Shown here piece by piece: positions 7,674-16,587 of a stretch of DNA of 63,635 nucleotides. The position numbers were made by a program, and so were the translations under genes. The stretch covers positions 1-63,635 of the forward strand of contig CAIUOG010000077.1 in NCBI GenBank assembly GCA_903900705.1, read 5' to 3'. The notes beneath the pieces were generated by a model, which had not been told where the DNA came from, made no database searches, and was given only the letters and a program-made list of their open reading frames with translations. Numbering within the stretch: the first letter of the stretch is position 1; every line of letters begins with the position of its first letter. The DNA comes from an uncultured Acidobacteriia bacterium. Its GTDB lineage: Bacteria > Acidobacteriota > Terriglobia > Bryobacterales > Bryobacteraceae.

Positions 7674-9872
7674 TTACTCCTGGTTGAACAACTCGGCCCG
7701 GTTCACTTTCTCGCCCTTGAAGATCACGAACGAGATTGCCTCCGTGGCCTTCACATCCACCAGCGGATTGCCGTCCACAATCAGCAGCGTGGCATCCTTC
7801 CCTTTCTCGATGGAGCCGAAGCGGCTGTCGGCTCGCAGCGCCTTCGCGGCATTCAACGTTGCCGCCTGCAGCGCCACGGTGACGGGGATGCCGGCTTCCA
7901 CCCAGAGTTCCAGTTCATGCTGAATGGTGGGCCCGTGGAAAACCAGCGTATTGCCCGCATCGGACCCGGTGATGAGCGGCACACCGGCCTTCCAGGCCCG
8001 CAGCAGATTGTCCTTCGCGATGGCCATATCCACCGGATACTCGCCCACACGTTTCCGCATGGCGAGGGAATCGGGGGAATCCATCATCTTCTTCGTGGCG
8101 GCCATCATTTTCGCCGGCACGACCTGCTGTACCAGTGACCGGTTCAGCAGATCCATTTTGCCCGCGGCAAACTGCGGGAAGGCCTCGCCGACGCTCAGCG
8201 TGGGGTCGTAGGTGACGCCGGCCTTCGCCATGGCGGCGAAGAGTTCGTCGGGGATACGCTGACGGAAAGAGCCGTGCTCAATGCCGTTGACGGCGGCATG
8301 CAGTGCGTCTTCCACGTCCTTCGCATCGCCGGTGTGGACGACGATGGGCAGACCATCGGCCCGCGCCGCCGCCGCGATGGCGTTAAGAGTCTGCGGGTCC
8401 AGCCGGTTGTAAACGAGGCCGCCCGCGCCTGCTTCGAGAATGGCCTTGATGCCATCCACCCGGGCGGTCTTCAGCGCGTCGACGTTCAGTTTCGCTTCGG
8501 CGGCGGTCTTCGGCATGCGCAGGAACTGCGCTTCCATCTGCTGCCGCATGTTCTCCGGAATGTTGCGGAAGATTTCGGTGCCATGGCCGCCGGGGACGGT
8601 AAAGAGCGGGCCGACCATGAAGAACTCGGCCCCGAGCTTCTCGCCGCTGTTGACGGTTTCCCGGACTTTGAGCCCGCCATCAAGCAGATCGCCCACGCTC
8701 TTTACAGCGGTGACGCCGCTGTAAAGATAGGCGGCAAGTTCCCGTTCCGCGGCCTTGACGGAATCGTAGTCTTTCCAGTCCTCAATAAAGCCGCCGGGCG
8801 AGCCCAGGTGGACGTGCATGTCGATCAGCCCGGGCAGAATGGTCTTGCCGGCGGCTTCGATGGGCGCGGCGTTCACGTCCTTCGGTTCCGGGATCTTGTC
8901 GGTATAGATCTCGGCGATCTTCCCGTTCTTCACCAGCACCGCCCCGTTCACGATTACCTGGCCGTTGCCGACGAAGATGCGACCGTTGCGGATGAGCCAG
9001 GTGCGGGAGCGGTCGAGTTGCCGGTCGAGCACTTTGGTCTTGCGGACGTTATCTTTTGCGTGCGCCTGCCAGGAGCCGAGCACGACGAACGGCAGCAGCA
9101 CGGCGATCACCCAGAGTTTCGCGGCGGGCCGCATCTTTTCTTCCTTTTCCCAGCGGAAGAGTTTGACGCAGAGCAGCAGGCCGACAAGGGTGGTCAGCAG
9201 CAGCGCTCCCACGGCCTGCCAGTTGGCGGCGAGCGATTCCTGCCTGATGAGGATGCCCTGCAGTCCGGTCACCAGCCAGGTGGCGGGAATGAACTGCGTG
9301 GCGGTCTGCAGCCATGCCGGGAACATGGTGGGTGGGAAGGTGGCGCCGCTCAGGAAGAGCATCGTCATGTACGCAATCTGCACCATGATGCCGCTCTCCT
9401 GCATGGAGTTGACGACGGAAGCGATGATCAGTCCGAGTGACCGGATGGCCACCACGCCCAGCGCGATGAAGGTCAGCACCGTGGGGAGGTTGGGTGGCAC
9501 CGCCATCCCGTACCGCATGACGGAGATGGTCAGCATCAGCACCACATACGGCATGTAGATCACCAGGCCGGTGATGGTGGAGGCGACCAGCAGGGGGAGG
9601 GGTGAGATCGGGGCGACCTTGTAGCGCCGGAGGATGTTCGCTTCGCGTTCCTGCACGGCGCGCATGCCGCCACCGAACAGGCCATTTCCCAGGATGCCGA
9701 TGACTGAAACCATGGTGACCACCTGCGTAATCGCGCCGCCCTGTTCCGCATGGGACGACTGCGCGAAAACGAAGAAGAAGATCAGCGGCATCAGGTAGTT
9801 GAAGAAAATCACCACCTTCTGCCGGAAGGCGAGACGAATCTCGATTTTTATGAGTGCGAGGTAAATGTTCAT
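7674..9872 (-). CDS. ABC-2 permease fused in frame to an exported-type amidohydrolase
   Basis: A 732-residue chain with two complete parts. Residues 1-246 (from MNIYLALIKIEI) are an ABC-2 type permease of normal full length, with about six membrane helices. At M247 a second hydrophobic segment begins (MRPAAKLWVIAVLLPFVVLG, ending near AHA-KDN) that reads exactly like a signal peptide. The rest is a metal-dependent amidohydrolase of the imidazolonepropionase-like group: HVHLG at 353-357, then VVHTGDAKD, GIEHGS and TGSDAGN. No stop codon separates the parts. The internal ATG at 9134-9132 is preceded by AAGGAAGAAAAG, a good Shine-Dalgarno sequence with normal spacing, so the hydrolase could also be made alone. 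The start overlaps the ATPase stop as ATGA. The hydrolase should face the periplasm; its substrate is unknown. Confidence 0.88.
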   Translation of the reverse strand: MNIYLALIKIEIRLAFRQKVVIFFNYLMPLIFFFVFAQSSHAEQGGAITQVVTMVSVIGILGNGLFGGGMRAVQEREANILRRYKVAPISPLPLLVASTITGLVIYMPYVVLMLTISVMRYGMAVPPNLPTVLTFIALGVVAIRSLGLIIASVVNSMQESGIMVQIAYMTMLFLSGATFPPTMFPAWLQTATQFIPATWLVTGLQGILIRQESLAANWQAVGALLLTTLVGLLLCVKLFRWEKEEKMRPAAKLWVIAVLLPFVVLGSWQAHAKDNVRKTKVLDRQLDRSRTWLIRNGRIFVGNGQVIVNGAVLVKNGKIAEIYTDKIPEPKDVNAAPIEAAGKTILPGLIDMHVHLGSPGGFIEDWKDYDSVKAAERELAAYLYSGVTAVKSVGDLLDGGLKVRETVNSGEKLGAEFFMVGPLFTVPGGHGTEIFRNIPENMRQQMEAQFLRMPKTAAEAKLNVDALKTARVDGIKAILEAGAGGLVYNRLDPQTLNAIAAAARADGLPIVVHTGDAKDVEDALHAAVNGIEHGSFRQRIPDELFAAMAKAGVTYDPTLSVGEAFPQFAAGKMDLLNRSLVQQVVPAKMMAATKKMMDSPDSLAMRKRVGEYPVDMAIAKDNLLRAWKAGVPLITGSDAGNTLVFHGPTIQHELELWVEAGIPVTVALQAATLNAAKALRADSRFGSIEKGKDATLLIVDGNPLVDVKATEAISFVIFKGEKVNRAELFNQE

Positions 9873-10801
9873 CAGTCGCGCAGCCTCTTGCCTGTTAATT
9901 CGATAAAGACATCTTCGAGCGTGGGACGCTGCAGGTGGACATCTTCCAGCCCGAGCCCCCGCGCATCCACCCACTTCACGATTTCCACCAGTGAGCGCGC
10001 CGGGCGGGACGAGGCCACCGTGAGACTGCGGTGATCGTCACTCAGCGTGCTGCTGAGCGCCTCCGGCCAGGCCGGCATGGTGCTTTCGTCCATGGGCTGC
10101 TCACAGCGGATCTCAATGGTCGACTTGCCCGCGCTGCGCTCCACCAGTTCCCGCGGTGTGCCGATGGCGATCACTTTTCCCGAATCCACGATGGCGACCC
10201 GGTCGCAGAGCCGCTCGGCCTCTTCGATGTAGTGAGTTGTCATCAGGATGGTGCGGTGGTCCGCCTTCATGCCCTCGATGAGCGAGTGGATTTCCAGGCG
10301 GACCTGCGGGTCAAGACCCTGTGTGGGTTCGTCGAGGAACAGCAGAGACGGGTCATTGATCATGCCCAGAGCGATGGCGAGCCGCTGCTTCTGGCCACCG
10401 GAAAGCGTTGAATAAAAAGCCTCGCGCTTTTCCGACAACTGCAGGCGTTTGAGCAGCGCATCGGGGTCGAGAGTCCTGCTGTAAAAGGAGCCGAAGAGTT
10501 GCAGGGCTTCGATCACCTTCATCTTGTCCGGCAGGTTGGTGGACTGGAGGCAGACGCCGATGCGGTCCTTCAGTTGTTTGGTTTGTTTGTCGGGATCGAG
10601 GCCGAGTACGGTCACCTCGCCGGCGGTGCGCTGGCGGATTCCTTCCAGGATCTCAACGGTGGTGGTTTTCCCTGCGCCGTTCGGGCCCAGCAGTCCGAAG
10701 ACCTCGCCGGTGCGAACTTCGAAATCGACGCCTTTGACGGCCTCGAAATCGCCGTAGCTTTTTCGTAATCCCTGAACGGAGATTGCGTTCTGTTGGCTCA
10801 T
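9872..10801 (-). CDS. ABC transporter ATP-binding protein (ABC-2/NatA-DrrA type)
   Basis: A 309-residue ATPase partner of the permease fusion. It has Walker A GPNGAGKT (39-46), signature LSGGQ (133-137), Walker B LLFLDEP (153-159), and the H-loop in TTHYIEEAE. The C-terminal region, with the motif PTLEDVFIELTGK, is typical of DrrA-like exporters of lipids or antibiotics. I chose the ATG giving MSQQNAISVQ because sequence farther upstream in the same frame is low-complexity and not conserved-looking. A TACTCT hexamer lies 13 bases upstream. The gene overlaps the permease by one base (ATGA), so ATPase and permease are coupled in translation. It powers export by ATP hydrolysis in the cytoplasm. 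Confidence 0.92.
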   Translation of the reverse strand: MSQQNAISVQGLRKSYGDFEAVKGVDFEVRTGEVFGLLGPNGAGKTTTVEILEGIRQRTAGEVTVLGLDPDKQTKQLKDRIGVCLQSTNLPDKMKVIEALQLFGSFYSRTLDPDALLKRLQLSEKREAFYSTLSGGQKQRLAIALGMINDPSLLFLDEPTQGLDPQVRLEIHSLIEGMKADHRTILMTTHYIEEAERLCDRVAIVDSGKVIAIGTPRELVERSAGKSTIEIRCEQPMDESTMPAWPEALSSTLSDDHRSLTVASSRPARSLVEIVKWVDARGLGLEDVHLQRPTLEDVFIELTGKRLRD

Positions 10802-10871
10802 ACGCTTCCGTTTCAGAGTAACGGGAGCGAGGCTGGCGCGGTTCGCTTTTTGGACGAACGGTCGGATTTTG

Positions 10872-12725
10872 CTACTGAATCGACAGATTGATCTGATCGT
10901 GGAATGCGTCGGGCGTCTGGATGGCGATGGGCAGATCGCCACTGACCGTGATGCTGGTGGGCACGGTGAAATTGATCTGGTAGAGACCCGGGTAGACGGG
11001 ATTCAGGCCGGCGTAGCCCGGTGTTGCGGCGGGTACGCCGTTCACGTAGACCACGACCTGGGTGGTGGCCGCATCCGCCGCCGGAGGATTCGGCGCGGCG
11101 CCGTCCGGAACCGTTTTCTGAACGGCTCCCAGACCGGTCAGATAAATTACCAGGATCTCGCCCTTTTTCGCCGGGTTCGAGGGGGATACGAGGGAGTTGT
11201 CCGCGGCATGCAGGATTGCGCCTTCGCCCGTGCCGCTGGTGTCATTCGAAAAGATGCCGGGGGAGGTCTTCGCGAGCGGCACGGTCACGGTGTTGGACGT
11301 GACGCCGTTGTTCGTCAGGGTAATGTTGACGGACGATTTGGTGACGTCGACGCCGTAGGGCACCAGACAGTTGATCTGGCCGCTGCTGACGAGATAGACG
11401 GGCGCGGGCAGGCCGCCGATCATCACGCTGACGCCGGCGAGAGACGCTGGATAAGGCGGTGTGGAGACGGTGGTGGAGGGGGCGAGTCCGCTGCCATAGA
11501 TGGCGATGAATTCGCCCGGCGAGATCGCGTCGCCCGCCGGCGCGTTGCTGGCGGCGTTCACCACACCCTGCGGGTTGATGAAGACGCCGCTGCCGCTCAC
11601 ATTCGGAATGGCGACGCCGAAGCTGATTTCGTAGCCGGTGGGGTCCAGTTGCTGGGCCACGTTGCTTGACACGATGGTGTTGCCCGAGCCGAGCGCGATT
11701 TTGGCGGGCCCGATGGACCCGGTGCCGTCGGAGGCGATCGTGTAAACCCGCGCGGCGGTGATGTTGTAAGCGGGATAGCCGGTTTGATGGTAGCGGCGCG
11801 AAGAGATGACGGAAGTATCGGCATTGATCACAGTGCCGGAGCCCGCGTAGTTGGCGCTCGAACCGGAACTGTCGACGCGAAAGCCGGCCGTCCAGCTGCG
11901 CCCCGTGAAGGTCGTGTTGCCGGACGGTGTGGAAAGCGCCTTGACGCCGATGAAGATGTCATGCGCGCCGGGCGTGCCGGCAAGGATCACATTGCCCGAT
12001 TGGGAGACGTAGAGAACTCGCTGGGTGGAGTTCATCAGCGCCGGCGTAACGCCGGAGGGTTGCGCGAACGCGATGGCGCCGGTGCCATCCGGGCTGAGAT
12101 TGTAACTGCCTCCGGGGATCGTCTGATTGAGCTTTGCGCCGCCGGAGATGCCGGCCGCATGACCCTGTACAGCGATGCCCGAAATGTTCCCCGCGCCATC
12201 GAAGCTGAACTGCGAGATGGAGTTCCGGACCTGACTGGTGGAGACGGAACTCAATTCGAAATCCGTGGCGGAAAAACCGGCTTTCAGGCTGGCGTTGTTC
12301 AGCGTTCCGGTGGGGGCGGGAATGGCGACGAACATGTCAAAGGTGTTTTCCGCGGACTCTGTGGAGGCGCCGACCACGGCTTCCGTGCCGATGCGAGCGT
12401 TGATCGTGAGGGACGGTTTCTGCGGGTTGGAAATGGTGGCGGCGCCGCCGGAGGTGACCGAATACGTGCCGCTGCCCGAAAACGACAAGGCGGAATTTGA
12501 GAGGACGGTCTGCTGCGAGGTGAAGGTGTAGGCGCCCGCGCCATTGAACTGGAAGACGCCGATGATGCTGCGGGCGTCTGTCACCGTATTGTTCGCGTCG
12601 GTTGTGAACTGCACATGGCGGACGAAGTACTTTCCGTTCAGTGAGGCGTTGCTCAGCGTTTGCGCGGAAACCGCGGTGGTCAGTGTCAGAAGAACTACGA
12701 GCGGCTGGACGCGCATGAACATCAT
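10872..12725 (-). CDS. Secreted protein with Solibacter-type C-terminal domain (TIGR03437)
   Basis: A 617-residue protein with a signal peptide (MMFMRVQPLVVLLTLTTAVS, cut near SA-QT). Three start codons lie close together (12725, 12722, 12716); any of them gives the signal peptide. The N-terminal 370 residues are a repetitive beta-rich region with the patterns 'FNGAGAYTF' and 'FDGAGNISG'. The last 230 residues are the TIGR03437 domain that is abundant in Solibacter: GVVNAASNAPAGDAISPGEF, IYGSGLAP, GQINCLVPYGV, and the ending in which TPGYAGLNPVYPGLYQINF can be recognised. This domain is thought to be exported and to mediate surface or adhesion roles, but its function is not established. Its neighbours give no further clue. 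Confidence 0.85.
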   Translation of the reverse strand: MMFMRVQPLVVLLTLTTAVSAQTLSNASLNGKYFVRHVQFTTDANNTVTDARSIIGVFQFNGAGAYTFTSQQTVLSNSALSFSGSGTYSVTSGGAATISNPQKPSLTINARIGTEAVVGASTESAENTFDMFVAIPAPTGTLNNASLKAGFSATDFELSSVSTSQVRNSISQFSFDGAGNISGIAVQGHAAGISGGAKLNQTIPGGSYNLSPDGTGAIAFAQPSGVTPALMNSTQRVLYVSQSGNVILAGTPGAHDIFIGVKALSTPSGNTTFTGRSWTAGFRVDSSGSSANYAGSGTVINADTSVISSRRYHQTGYPAYNITAARVYTIASDGTGSIGPAKIALGSGNTIVSSNVAQQLDPTGYEISFGVAIPNVSGSGVFINPQGVVNAASNAPAGDAISPGEFIAIYGSGLAPSTTVSTPPYPASLAGVSVMIGGLPAPVYLVSSGQINCLVPYGVDVTKSSVNITLTNNGVTSNTVTVPLAKTSPGIFSNDTSGTGEGAILHAADNSLVSPSNPAKKGEILVIYLTGLGAVQKTVPDGAAPNPPAADAATTQVVVYVNGVPAATPGYAGLNPVYPGLYQINFTVPTSITVSGDLPIAIQTPDAFHDQINLSIQ

Positions 12726-12787
12726 GGTAATCCAGCTAAACCGGAAACCCTGTCTAAAGTTGTGGGTGCGGAGTGCAGGGAACGACA

Positions 12788-12793
12788 TATAAT
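12788..12793 (+). promoter_or_regulatory. Putative -10 element of the DUF1592 gene
   Basis: A perfect TATAAT ends 11 bases before the ATG at 12805, and no Shine-Dalgarno sequence is present. A start site 6-7 bases downstream would leave an mRNA leader of at most about five bases. No good -35 element was found at standard spacing. Confidence 0.5.
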
Positions 12794-12804
12794 TGGCTCA
12801 TCCA

Positions 12805-15210
12805 ATGCTGTCTCCCCAACGCGCGTGGTCGTTTTTTGCCATATTTGCGGCACTGCTTTGTCTGGGCGCGGAGCCGTATGAACAATTCCTCACGAAGCAC
12901 TGTTACAGCTGTCACAACGCGACTCTGAAGACGGCCGACCTGAATCTGCAGGGCGAGAAGAACGCGGACATCTGGGCGCGCGTGCTGGAGAAGATCCGCA
13001 GCGGTGAGATGCCGCCGCGCGGGATGCCGCGCCCGGACCCCGCGCAGGCTGCGAGCGTCACGAAGGCGATTGAAGCGGAACTGGGCCGGCAGGAGAAGGC
13101 AGCCAGGCCTGATGCCGGGCACATCACGGCCCGCCGCCTGAACCGGGCGGAATACAACAACACGATCCGCGACCTGCTGGGTGTGGACGCCCGTCCGGCG
13201 GATGATTTCCCGCAGGACGACTCGGCCTACGGTTTTGACAGCATTGGCGCGGTGCTCTCGGTATCGCCTGTATTGATGGAAAAGTACATGGTGGCTGCCG
13301 AAAAAGTGGTACACAGCGCGCTGTTCGGCAACGAGTTTGCAAAGCCTCTGGTGGAACGCTACCAACCCCCGTACCGCGAATATGAACTTTCGCAAAAACC
13401 GGAGTTCGATTACGACAAGACTGGCTTGAGCATGCCGCAGAGTCTGCACTGGCTGCACCGGTTCCCGGCGGATGCCGAGTATCTGATCCGCGTGACTCCG
13501 GAGGGGCGACGGCCGACCGGTACCGCGCCCATCGAAATGGGCGTCTGGCTGGACGGCAAGCTGGTGAAGACGCTGGTGGTGGATGACGCGCCGCAGGAAG
13601 GCAATACGCTCGATCTGTTCGGCATGTCGAAGGAATTCCGTATGCGGGTTCCGGCGGGCGAACACTGGCTGGCCGGCACGGTGCTGCACATTTATGAAGG
13701 GTTGCCGAAAAGTTACGGCGGGCCGAATCCATCGCCTCTGCCGGAACCGCCCCCGCCTGATATTTCCCGCTTCCTGAAGATTCCCGCCAACGCGACGCCG
13801 GAAGAAGCGGCGAAGCTGCGCAGGGAAGCGCAGCTGAAGATCGCGCTGATCCGTGCGCCGGCGAATCGCGCATACATCCATTTCATGGAAGTGATCGGCC
13901 CGTATAACTCCGTGAAAGGGCCGTCACAGGCGAGTCTGGGGAAGATTTACACGTGCGGACATCTTGACGGCAACCACAAGCCCGGTTGTGACCGGAAGAT
14001 CGTCGCGGGCATGGCGCGGCGGGCGTTTCGGCGACCAGTGACGGCGGCGGAAGTGGAGCCGTATCTGAAGTTGGTTGCGCTCACGCAGAAGCAGGGCGGG
14101 ACTTTCGCCGACGGCATCGGCACGGCGATTGAGGCAATGCTGGTCTCGCCGGATTTCCTGTTCCGGGTAGAGAAAAACGAAGCCGCCGCGGTGACTCCCG
14201 CTGAACTCGCTTCCAGGCTTTCGTACTTTTTGTGGTCCAGCATGCCGGATGACGATCTGCTGAAGACGGTGGAGAGCGGGTCCCTCCGGAAGCCGGAAGT
14301 GCAGGAGGCGCAGGTGCGGCGGATGCTGCAGGATCCGAAGGCGAATGCGCTGGTAGAGAACTTCGCGGGACAGTGGCTGGAGTTGCGGCGGCTGGAATCG
14401 GCAGTGCCGGATCGCGACCGGTTCCCGCAGTTTGAAGAATATCTGCGCCTGTCGATGCGGAAGGAATCGGAATTATTCTTCGCGAACATCATGCGGGAAG
14501 ACCGCAGCGTGCTGGAACTGCTGGATGCGAAATATACGTTTCTGAACCAGCGGCTGGCCGAGTTTTACGGGATTCGCAGCGTGAAAGGACCAGAGTTCCG
14601 CCGGGTGGATCTGGCGGGCACGCACCGCGGCGGCATTCTGACGCAGGCCAGTGTGCTGACGGTGTCTTCGTACGCGACGCGCACCTCGCCGGTGCTGCGC
14701 GGCAAGTGGGTGCTTGAAAATCTGCTGAATGCGCCGCCGCCACCGCCGCCACCGAATGTTCCGCCGCTTGAAGAGGCGAAGGCGGGCAGCGCGGCTTCGT
14801 TGCGTCAGGTGATGGAGCAGCACCGGGCGAACGCGCTGTGCGCGTCCTGCCATTCGAAGATGGACCCGCTGGGCTTCGGTCTGGAGAACTATAACGCGAT
14901 CGGGGAATGGCGCGAGAAGGACGGAAAATTTCCGATCGATTCGTCCGGCGTGCTGCCGGATGGACGGACGTTCCGCGGGCCGGATGAACTGAAGTCGATC
15001 CTGCTCTCGAATAAGGCCGCGTTTGCCGATTGCATGACGGAAAAGATGATGACCTACGCGCTGGGCCGCGGTCTCGAACGCTTCGATCACACGGCGGTCC
15101 AGGGCGTTGTGGCGGACCTGGCGGCGAAGGACTATAAATTCTCTACACTGGTACTTGGAATCGTCCGGAGCATGCCGTTCCAGATGAAGAGGGGTGAAAG
15201 CCGCACATGA
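12805..15210 (+). CDS. DUF1587/1595/1592/1588/1585 multi-domain secreted cytochrome-like protein
   Basis: An 801-residue exported protein of the kind common in Planctomycetes and Acidobacteria. After a signal peptide (MLSPQRAWSFFAIFAALLCLG) comes a heme c site CYSCH (33-37) in a planctomycete-cytochrome module. DUF1587 follows (ARRLNRAEYNNTIRDLLG), then a jelly-roll-like middle part, DUF1595 (MARRAFRRPVTAAEVEPYL), DUF1592 (LASRLSYFLWSSMPDDDLL), DUF1588 with a second heme motif CASCH (679-683), and DUF1585 (MTYALGRGLERFD). An in-frame TTG at 12793 is an alternative start. The stop overlaps the next ATG as ATGA, pairing it with the DUF1552 protein. The pair is widespread but biochemically uncharacterised; extracellular polysaccharide oxidation has been guessed for this group. 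Confidence 0.9.
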   Translation: MLSPQRAWSFFAIFAALLCLGAEPYEQFLTKHCYSCHNATLKTADLNLQGEKNADIWARVLEKIRSGEMPPRGMPRPDPAQAASVTKAIEAELGRQEKAARPDAGHITARRLNRAEYNNTIRDLLGVDARPADDFPQDDSAYGFDSIGAVLSVSPVLMEKYMVAAEKVVHSALFGNEFAKPLVERYQPPYREYELSQKPEFDYDKTGLSMPQSLHWLHRFPADAEYLIRVTPEGRRPTGTAPIEMGVWLDGKLVKTLVVDDAPQEGNTLDLFGMSKEFRMRVPAGEHWLAGTVLHIYEGLPKSYGGPNPSPLPEPPPPDISRFLKIPANATPEEAAKLRREAQLKIALIRAPANRAYIHFMEVIGPYNSVKGPSQASLGKIYTCGHLDGNHKPGCDRKIVAGMARRAFRRPVTAAEVEPYLKLVALTQKQGGTFADGIGTAIEAMLVSPDFLFRVEKNEAAAVTPAELASRLSYFLWSSMPDDDLLKTVESGSLRKPEVQEAQVRRMLQDPKANALVENFAGQWLELRRLESAVPDRDRFPQFEEYLRLSMRKESELFFANIMREDRSVLELLDAKYTFLNQRLAEFYGIRSVKGPEFRRVDLAGTHRGGILTQASVLTVSSYATRTSPVLRGKWVLENLLNAPPPPPPPNVPPLEEAKAGSAASLRQVMEQHRANALCASCHSKMDPLGFGLENYNAIGEWREKDGKFPIDSSGVLPDGRTFRGPDELKSILLSNKAAFADCMTEKMMTYALGRGLERFDHTAVQGVVADLAAKDYKFSTLVLGIVRSMPFQMKRGESRT

Positions 15211-16565
15211 TCATCACGAAAAAGCACCTTTCCCGCCGGACTCTGCTGCGTGGTTTTGGCGCGGCGCTCGCGCTGCCCCTGCTGGATGCCATGGCGCCGG
15301 CGATGGCCTCTCCCGCGACGAACGGAGCGAAAACGCCCCCGCTGCGTCTGGCGTTTACATACGTGCCGAACGGCGTCAATTACAAGGAATGGCTGCCGGC
15401 GGGGGAAGGCTCTTCGTACGAACTGAGCCGGATCCTGAAGCCTCTCGCGAAGCACCGGGAGGACATGCTGGTGCTGACCGGCCTCGATATCCACAACGGC
15501 AACGCGCTGGGCGATGGCGGCGGGGATCATGCCCGCGCCGGCGCTTCCTACCTGACCGGGGTGCATTGCAAAAAGACCATCGGCGCGGATATTCACGGGG
15601 GCGTTTCGGCGGATCAGATTGCCGCCGCGACGGTGGGCTCGAAGACGCGTCTCGCGTCGCTTGAACTCGGCTGCGAGGATTCACGGACCGTGGGGAACTG
15701 CGACAGCGGCTTCAGCTGTGCGTACACCAACAGCATTTCCTGGAGAACTCCGACGTTGCCCATGCCTCCGGAAACCAATCCGAGGGTGGTCTTCGAGCGC
15801 TTGTTCGGGTCGGACGATCTGAAGGTGGACCCGGCGGCGCGGGCCCGGCGCAATCTGCTCCGGAAAAGCATTCTGGATGTGGCTGGCGAGCGCACCAGCA
15901 GACTGATGGGCGATCTGGGCGCTTCAGACCGCCACAAGCTGGATGAGTATCTGACGGGCGTGCGGGAGGTCGAGAAGCGGATTCAGCTGGCCGAGACAGG
16001 TGCGCCGAAGTTCACGCCGTCCATCGAAGAACCCGCCGGCGTCCCGGTGGAATTCGCGGAATACGTGAAGCTCATGTTCGACCTGCAGATTCTGGCCTTT
16101 CAGGCCGATCTCACGCGCGTCTCGACGTTTATGTTCGGCCGCGAGGGAAGTGTGCGGACGTATGGCGAGATTGGCGTGCCGGACCCGCATCATCCGATTA
16201 CGCACCACCGGAATCTCCCGGAACTGCTGGAAAAGGTCGCAAAGATCAACACGTATCACGCGGAGCTTTTCAGCTACTATCTGGACCGGATGAAAGCCAT
16301 TCCGGATGGCGATGGCAGTCTGCTTGACCACTCCATGGTGGTGTATGGCAGCGCGCTGTGCGATCCGAACCGCCATCAGCACGAGAACGTGCCAACGGTG
16401 CTGGTGGGACGCGGGAACGGCTCGCTGAAACCCGGGCGTCATGTGGTTTATCCGGACGGAACGCCGATGACAAACCTCTATATGTCGCTGCTGGACCGGA
16501 TGGACGTGCATCCGGAGATGATCGGGGACAGCACCGGCAAGCTGGCTCATCTGACCGATCTGTAG
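15207..16565 (+). CDS. DUF1552 domain-containing Tat-exported protein
   Basis: A 452-residue DUF1552 protein. It opens with a twin-arginine signal, SRRTLLRGFGAALALPLL, so it is exported folded. The body has RLAFTYVPNGVNYKEWLP and GGGDHARAGASYLTG, conserved in this family and reminiscent of the alkaline-phosphatase/sulfatase-like fold of the related DUF1501 proteins. HENVPTVLVG and a PDPHHPITHHRNLPE histidine cluster could bind metal. It overlaps the DUF1592 gene by four bases and is certainly co-translated with it. This gene order (DUF1592 then DUF1552) is the standard arrangement in planctomycetes and acidobacteria. No reaction has been assigned to the family. Confidence 0.9.
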   Translation: MIITKKHLSRRTLLRGFGAALALPLLDAMAPAMASPATNGAKTPPLRLAFTYVPNGVNYKEWLPAGEGSSYELSRILKPLAKHREDMLVLTGLDIHNGNALGDGGGDHARAGASYLTGVHCKKTIGADIHGGVSADQIAAATVGSKTRLASLELGCEDSRTVGNCDSGFSCAYTNSISWRTPTLPMPPETNPRVVFERLFGSDDLKVDPAARARRNLLRKSILDVAGERTSRLMGDLGASDRHKLDEYLTGVREVEKRIQLAETGAPKFTPSIEEPAGVPVEFAEYVKLMFDLQILAFQADLTRVSTFMFGREGSVRTYGEIGVPDPHHPITHHRNLPELLEKVAKINTYHAELFSYYLDRMKAIPDGDGSLLDHSMVVYGSALCDPNRHQHENVPTVLVGRGNGSLKPGRHVVYPDGTPMTNLYMSLLDRMDVHPEMIGDSTGKLAHLTDL

Positions 16566-16573
16566 GCCGTTGA

Positions 16574-16579
16574 TATAAA
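16574..16579 (+). promoter_or_regulatory. Putative -10 element, leaderless GTG start
   Basis: TATAAA ends 8 bases before the GTG at 16588, with no ribosome-binding site between. Transcription would begin at or next to the start codon. Confidence 0.45.
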
Positions 16580-16587
16580 CTCAGCAC

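Noticed and set aside
10872-12725. Autotransporter or adhesin assignment of the TIGR03437 protein
   Set aside because: No barrel domain or binding motif is seen; only the Solibacter C-terminal domain is recognisable.
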